Shown here: positions 59,887 through 64,000 of the stretch, in pieces
Layout: every line of letters starts with the position of its first letter
How positions within the stretch are numbered: the stretch's first letter is position 1
Assembly: GCF_003233845.1 (NCBI RefSeq)
Contig: NZ_QKRB01000043.1
Coordinates: 242,010-306,009, forward strand
DNA length: 64,000 bases
Source: Paenibacillus sambharensis
Lineage (GTDB): Bacteria; Bacillota; Bacilli; Paenibacillales; Paenibacillaceae
Direction: 5' to 3'
Notes under the pieces: model-generated
What the model saw: the letters and a program-made list of their open reading frames with translations, nothing else
Told to the model about the DNA's origin: nothing
Databases searched by the model: none
Translations under genes and position numbers: made by a program

Positions 59887-61146
59887 GTGAGTGAACTATC
59901 CGGTTCAGGCAGATGGGAGCTGTTTCGTCACCGGCCCTATCTGCTCTATTTTGTAGGGCATATCATCTCCATGCTGGGGACAGGCATGCAGTTCATTGCT
60001 ACCAGCTGGCTTGCAATGGAGATAACCGGCAGCAATGCTTCAGTGGCTTATGTGCTGATTTTCACTTCACTGCCGGGCATACTGCTGTCTCCTGTTATCG
60101 GGGTGTATGTTGACCGGTTTGACCGAAAATGGATAGCGGTTCTGATGGATATTTTCCGGGCGTCCGTGCTCGTCATTATTCCTTTTCTATGGTGGGAGGG
60201 ACTGCTCCAGCCCTGGCATCTGTATACGGCTACGTTCCTTGTCGCTCTGGGCGATGAGATTTACACGCCGGCTGCGATGTCGCTAATCCGGGAGGTTCTG
60301 GCACCCAAGCTGCTGCTGTATGCGAATTCCACCAATGCGATTGCCATGCAGGCAGGGGCACTGCTGGGTGCAGGGCTTGGAGGCGTGATTATCAGCCTGT
60401 CCTCCGCTGTCATGGTCATGATTATCAATGCGGTCAGCTTCCTGATTTCTGCTGTTTGTCTCGTGTTTATTCGAAAGGGAATCGTTCGCCCGTCAGAGAC
60501 GAACCAATCATCCAAAGGCGGCTTTCAGAGCTTCTGGACAGATATTAAGCTTGGCTTGACCTATATACGTGGGCGCCACAATATTATGATCTTCTATGCC
60601 ATGATATTCTTCATTCGCATGTCGCTGTATACGATCAATGTACTGCTTGGCCCTTTTGCCAAAGACACGCTCAAGGTAGGCTCGGTTGGTTTTGGTTATA
60701 TTGATGCCTGCTTTGCCCTGGGAGCGGTAGCTGGCAACCTGATTCTGCCTTCGATAACCCGGGCCAGGGGGAATAATTTTGTGATGGTGCTCGGCATGGC
60801 AGGCACGGCCCTGTCCATCTTCCTGTTCGGTTTCAGCGGAGGGCTGGGAGCTGCTATGCTCTTCTATTTCTTAATAGGGGCGTTCTTCCAGGTCGGTATT
60901 CTATATTATACCCGCGCTCAGGAAGAGACCGAGCTGTCCTATCAAGGCCGGGTCCATTCAACCTTTAATACCTTCTTCTCCCTTATGTCTTTAGGTATCT
61001 ATCTCGGGATGGCCTACTTGATGGAAGCTATGTCTCTGCGCTATCTGTATGTATTTCAGGGCATTGTCGTAGCTTTTGCCGCCCTTCTGGCTTACCGCGC
61101 CCTCTATATGAGGCCGAAGGTGGTTGCGCAGGATGTGTCCAATTAG
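59887..61146 (+). CDS. Second MFS exporter of the NRPS cluster
   Basis: 419 residues, 12 membrane helices. FVGHIISMLGTGMQFIATSWLAMEITGS, GVYVDRFDRKWIAVLMD (motif A-like) and DEIYTPAAMSLIREVL are MFS_3 traits. GTG 59887 follows GGGGGATAA. It differs clearly from the neighbouring exporter, so it is not a recent copy; the pair may act on different forms of the product or as a heteromer. A terminator follows at 61182 and marks the likely end of the cluster. Confidence 0.86.
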   Translation: MSELSGSGRWELFRHRPYLLYFVGHIISMLGTGMQFIATSWLAMEITGSNASVAYVLIFTSLPGILLSPVIGVYVDRFDRKWIAVLMDIFRASVLVIIPFLWWEGLLQPWHLYTATFLVALGDEIYTPAAMSLIREVLAPKLLLYANSTNAIAMQAGALLGAGLGGVIISLSSAVMVMIINAVSFLISAVCLVFIRKGIVRPSETNQSSKGGFQSFWTDIKLGLTYIRGRHNIMIFYAMIFFIRMSLYTINVLLGPFAKDTLKVGSVGFGYIDACFALGAVAGNLILPSITRARGNNFVMVLGMAGTALSIFLFGFSGGLGAAMLFYFLIGAFFQVGILYYTRAQEETELSYQGRVHSTFNTFFSLMSLGIYLGMAYLMEAMSLRYLYVFQGIVVAFAALLAYRALYMRPKVVAQDVSN

Positions 61147-61181
61147 GGCGTTGACTCGAAAGTGAATGAACTGTACACCTT

Positions 61182-61216
61182 AGCCTGTGGGCAGTATTAT
61201 TGCCGGCAGGCTTTTT
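61182..61216 (+). terminator. Terminator at the end of the NRPS cluster
   Basis: AGCCTG-GGCA pairs with TGCC-CAGGCT around GTATTAT (with GG/TG mismatches), followed by TTTTTC. Confidence 0.75.
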
Positions 61217-61312
61217 CTGTGCGGAACTCTCCTTGATACTTTGGTACAGAAATCATATAGTATTGTAGTTGGCTGACATATCGGCCCATGTTAGCGGATA
61301 AGGAGATGAGTG

Positions 61313-62728
61313 ATGGACGCCGTCCAACGAAAAATAACTGTGGCGCTGCTGATTTCCACGTTTCTGGCTGCCATTGAAGTGACCATCATCAGCACCGCGA
61401 TGCCGCAGATTGCATCCAGCCTTGGAGGCCTGGAGCACATGAGCTGGGTGTTTGCCGCGTATTTGCTGACAACCGCAGTATCGACGCCGATCTGGGGCAA
61501 GCTGGCTGATTTGGTTGGCAGAAGGAACATATACATAACAGGAGTCATTATCTTTCTTGCTGGCTCTCTGCTTTGCGGCTTTGCCAACTCAATGGCAATG
61601 CTCATTGTTTTCCGGGCGGTACAGGGGATTGGCGCAGGTGCGATTAACCCGGTAACCTTCACAATTATAGCGGATGCTTTTAATTTCGAGCAGCGCGCCA
61701 GGGTACAGGGGCTTGTGAGCTCAATGTGGGGAATTGCCGGCATTTTTGGTCCGCTCGTTGGCGGTTTTTTCGTTGACTATCTGACCTGGCACTGGGTGTT
61801 CTTCATTAACATTCCCTTTGGCCTCATTTCCATGTGGATGATCGGCCGGCACTTTAAGGAGACACTGGAGAAGCGCAAGCGGAAGATCGATTATGGCGGA
61901 GCGTTGACTTTTACCGTCGGCATGACGGCTCTGCTGTACGCGCTGCTTTCATTTAGCCAAGAAGAGGGAGAAGGTATTGCGGTCAGCGAGGGGCTGCTGG
62001 TTGGCCTGTTCGCAACGGCCGTCGTATTCTTGGGGCTGTTTTTGGTCATTCAGTTTAAGCACCAAGAGCCGATGATGCCGCTCCGGCTGTTTAGAATTAG
62101 AGATGTGGCAGTTGCGAATGCGGCCAGCTTCCTGACCAGCTCTATCCTTATAGGATTAACAGCTTACCTTCCGCTATGGACACAAAAAGTCCTGGGTATG
62201 GGCGCAACAGCATCCGGGTTAACACTAATTCCGCTCTGTGTCGGCTGGCCGCTGGGCGCTATGATGTGTGCTCCGCTTATAGCGAGATTGGGAACCAAGG
62301 GAGTTGCGATCCTTGGGGCGTCATTCATAGCGGGGGGTTCGCTGGCTTTAACCTCAATCTCTACGGCAACTCCAGCATGGCTGCTGGTGTCTATCATTGC
62401 GGTGATTGGACTGGGCTTCGGCACGGCTTGGACGGTCTATACTGTGGTAATTCAATCCTCAGTGCCGGTTAACATGCGCGGGGTGGCGGGGTCTTCAAAC
62501 ACGCTGCTCAGAACATTGGGACAGACAATTGGTATAGCGGTCCTGGGTGCTGTTATGAATATGATTGTGGTCTCCGGCGGGGGACATGAGGGAGAATCAC
62601 TGGCGGCTGGTCTTCATGCTGTGTTTGCCATATCTGCGGGGATCGGTGCGGCCAGTCTTCTGGTCACGTTGTGGATACCAAAGCGCCAAAAGGAGTATTA
62701 TCAACAGAGAGGGCAGCAAGGAAATTAA
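61313..62728 (+). CDS. 14-helix MFS multidrug efflux pump (DHA2/EmrB type)
   Basis: 471 residues, about 14 membrane helices. LAAIEVTIISTAMPQIASSL (motif D1), GKLADLVGRRNIYITG (motif A), RAVQGIGAGAINPVTFTIIAD (motif B) and GIAGIFGPLVGGFFVDYLTWHWVFFINIP (motif C) are those of DHA2 drug exporters such as EmrB/LmrB. It lies outside the cluster terminator, with AAGGAG seven bases before ATG 61313, but could serve self-resistance. Confidence 0.88.
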   Translation: MDAVQRKITVALLISTFLAAIEVTIISTAMPQIASSLGGLEHMSWVFAAYLLTTAVSTPIWGKLADLVGRRNIYITGVIIFLAGSLLCGFANSMAMLIVFRAVQGIGAGAINPVTFTIIADAFNFEQRARVQGLVSSMWGIAGIFGPLVGGFFVDYLTWHWVFFINIPFGLISMWMIGRHFKETLEKRKRKIDYGGALTFTVGMTALLYALLSFSQEEGEGIAVSEGLLVGLFATAVVFLGLFLVIQFKHQEPMMPLRLFRIRDVAVANAASFLTSSILIGLTAYLPLWTQKVLGMGATASGLTLIPLCVGWPLGAMMCAPLIARLGTKGVAILGASFIAGGSLALTSISTATPAWLLVSIIAVIGLGFGTAWTVYTVVIQSSVPVNMRGVAGSSNTLLRTLGQTIGIAVLGAVMNMIVVSGGGHEGESLAAGLHAVFAISAGIGAASLLVTLWIPKRQKEYYQQRGQQGN

Positions 62729-62759
62729 ATAGCAATGGTCTAGTGAAGGGGTGGAGGAA

Positions 62760-63239
62760 ATGTTTAATACACAGTTATATACAGGCAGTAAGGAAAAGGA
62801 CTATCCGCTGGTAATCAGCCAGCTGCAGGCGCTGCTTGACGGGGAAACGAACCGGATCGCCAACTTATCCAATGCTTCGGCACTGCTGAATCAATACCTG
62901 GATGAAGTGAACTGGGTGGGTTTTTATTTGCTGGAAAAGGACGAGCTCGTGCTTGGGCCGTTCCAGGGGCTGCCGGCCTGCGTGCGGATTCCGCTTGGCA
63001 GAGGGGTTTGCGGGACAGCTGCTCAGAACCAGAAAACCGAACTCGTACCGGATGTTCATCTGTTTCCGGGACATATCGCATGTGATGCTGCCTCGCAATC
63101 GGAGATAGTAGTTCCTATTATGAAGGACGGTCAGCTTCTCGGGGTATTGGATATCGACAGTCCGATTAAGAATCGATTTAATGAACAAGACCAATTATAC
63201 CTGGAGCAGTTCGTAGAAATGCTTGTTCGTTTTTTGTAG
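62760..63239 (+). CDS. Free methionine-(R)-sulfoxide reductase (GAF domain)
   Basis: 159 residues, single GAF domain. It repairs free Met-R-sulfoxide with thioredoxin. The conserved Cys are in LPACVRIPLGRGVCGTAA and PGHIACDAASQSEIVVP, and NWVGFYLLEKDELVLGPFQG is the substrate wall. The length fits fRMsr. The ATG at 62760 is preferred to GTG 62751, which has no ribosome site spacing. A terminator and the rrn leader follow. Confidence 0.9.
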   Translation: MFNTQLYTGSKEKDYPLVISQLQALLDGETNRIANLSNASALLNQYLDEVNWVGFYLLEKDELVLGPFQGLPACVRIPLGRGVCGTAAQNQKTELVPDVHLFPGHIACDAASQSEIVVPIMKDGQLLGVLDIDSPIKNRFNEQDQLYLEQFVEMLVRFL

Positions 63240-63272
63240 TCCTAAAAGTACTTATAGTATCGTTTAATAGAG

Positions 63273-63303
63273 GCCCGGCGTTGAAAAACGCAGGGCTTCT
63301 TTT
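63273..63303 (+). terminator. Terminator before the rRNA operon
   Basis: GCCC-GCGTT pairs with AACGC-GGGC (one mismatch), then TTCTTTT. Confidence 0.8.
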
Positions 63304-63351
63304 GCTAATTGAATTATTTTAAAAAAAATGAACAAATACATAAAGTCCCTC

Positions 63352-63380
63352 TTGAAATTCGATTTCAAAAAGGGTATTCT
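63352..63380 (+). promoter_or_regulatory. rRNA operon promoter P1
   Basis: TTGAAA (63352-63357), 17-base spacer, TATTCT (63375-63380). The -35 to -10 stretch also forms an inverted repeat, TGAAAT with ATTTCA. Confidence 0.65.
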
Positions 63381-63487
63381 ATATCTCGGCCCCAAAAAAC
63401 ATAACAATGTTGGACGGGCTGAGAGCTGATAAAAAGCTCTCGCAATGTGTTTTGAAATTAACTTCGAAAAAAAAGTTAAAAAAACAC

Positions 63488-63517
63488 TTGCAAAGTGTTA
63501 GAAAAGTATGATATATT
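63488..63517 (+). promoter_or_regulatory. rRNA operon promoter P2 and leader
   Basis: TTGCAA (63488-63493), 18-base spacer, TATATT (63512-63517). Downstream, 63571-63597 holds the Bacillales leader CTTTGAAAACTGAACAA. The 63240-63670 region has no coding gene. Confidence 0.65.
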
Positions 63518-63670
63518 CTAATTCCGGCCGAGAGAAACGGCAGGGAAGAGCAAGGACAAGCAAGACGGAATAATTGTTCTTTGAAAACTGAACAACGAGC
63601 GAACTGCCCTGTCATTTCATAATGGGATGATGGATAAGCAATACAGAATGAGCAAGTCAACTTTCATTAC

Positions 63671-64000
63671 TTTAATGGAGAGTTTGATCCTGGCTCAGGA
63701 CGAACGCTGGCGGCGTGCCTAATACATGCAAGTCGAGCGGATCTTTAAAGGTGCTTGCACCTTTAAAGATTAGCGGCGGACGGGTGAGTAACACGTAGGC
63801 AACCTGCCTGTAAGACTGGGATAACATCCGGAAACGGATGCTAATACCGGATACGCGATTTCCTCGCATGGGGAAACCGGGAAAGACGGCGCAAGCTGTC
63901 ACTTACAGATGGGCCTGCGGCGCATTAGCTAGTTGGTGGGGTAACGGCCTACCAAGGCGACGATGCGTAGCCGACCTGAGAGGGTGATCGGCCACACTGG
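63671..64000 (+). rRNA. 16S rRNA, 5' part
   Basis: GGAGAGTTTGATCCTGGCTC and AATACATGCAAGTCGAGCGG are the universal 5' landmarks, and the V1-V2 region is Paenibacillus-like. It continues past the window; the first bases are placed by analogy with Bacillus 16S. Confidence 0.97.

Overview
The window looks like chromosome from a Paenibacillus-type member of the Bacillales. The evidence is a 16S rRNA 5' end with the Bacillales GAGAGTTTGATCCTGGCTCAG start and an rrn leader containing CTTTGAAAACTGAACAA. Spaced AGGAGG ribosome sites and frequent GTG/TTG starts fit this. So do the typical Bacillales genes yqzE, yqhG-yqhH, a cwlD-like amidase, relQ and xpt, and a class II (B12) ribonucleotide reductase preceded by two NrdR boxes. 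No insertion sequence, prophage or CRISPR array was seen.

Layout. 1-5.3 kb: a truncated efflux pump, a TlpA/ResA-type thiol oxidoreductase, a SpoIIAA-like small protein, citramalate synthase (cimA), DNA polymerase IV and a ferredoxin. 5.36-10.7 kb: a CHASE2 class III adenylate cyclase, a FecR-domain exported protein and an NHL-propeller protein, probably one operon for extracytoplasmic sensing. 10.8-15.8 kb: an L,D-transpeptidase, pyrD, relQ, and a PCYCGC-type lipoprotein with a membrane thioredoxin. 16-20 kb: two RsmF-like rRNA methyltransferase paralogues in inverted orientation around an RsuA-type pseudouridine synthase. 20-32 kb: small unknown proteins, topB, a TraX-like protein, an unidentified structured RNA leader in front of a GyrI-like gene, a diguanylate cyclase, a glycosyltransferase, a YkvI-like permease and xpt. 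32-38 kb: two tRNA-Leu(CAG) genes, a cortex-type amidase, yqzE and yqhGH. 38-41 kb: nrdJ.

43.1-61.2 kb is an apparent nonribosomal peptide locus, all on the + strand with overlapping or nearly abutting genes. In order it encodes a type II thioesterase with Cys as putative nucleophile, a short-chain dehydrogenase with the mycofactocin-type insertion, and a one-module NRPS (degenerate C, A, PCP). Next come an ATP-grasp ligase, an A-PCP-C NRPS, a (half C)-A-PCP-C-PCP-TE NRPS and a nitrilase-family hydrolase. The last genes are a second type II thioesterase interrupted by an amber codon and two MFS exporters. The specificity residues I read by hand match the textbook codes for Thr, Val and Ser. 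The arrangement is not collinear: one condensation domain has lost HHxxxDG, one is half-length, one has the second His replaced by Asn, one carrier has no adenylation domain, and the terminal TE carries Cys. I cannot match the locus to a known product, and a small Thr/Val/Ser-derived compound, possibly a lactone, is inference. A divergent merR gene (GyrI-like effector domain, textbook 19-bp-spacer promoter) and a beta-lactamase-fold hydrolase sit next to it.

The window ends with a 14-TM efflux pump, a free-methionine-R-sulfoxide reductase, rrn promoters and the first ~330 bases of a 16S rRNA gene.
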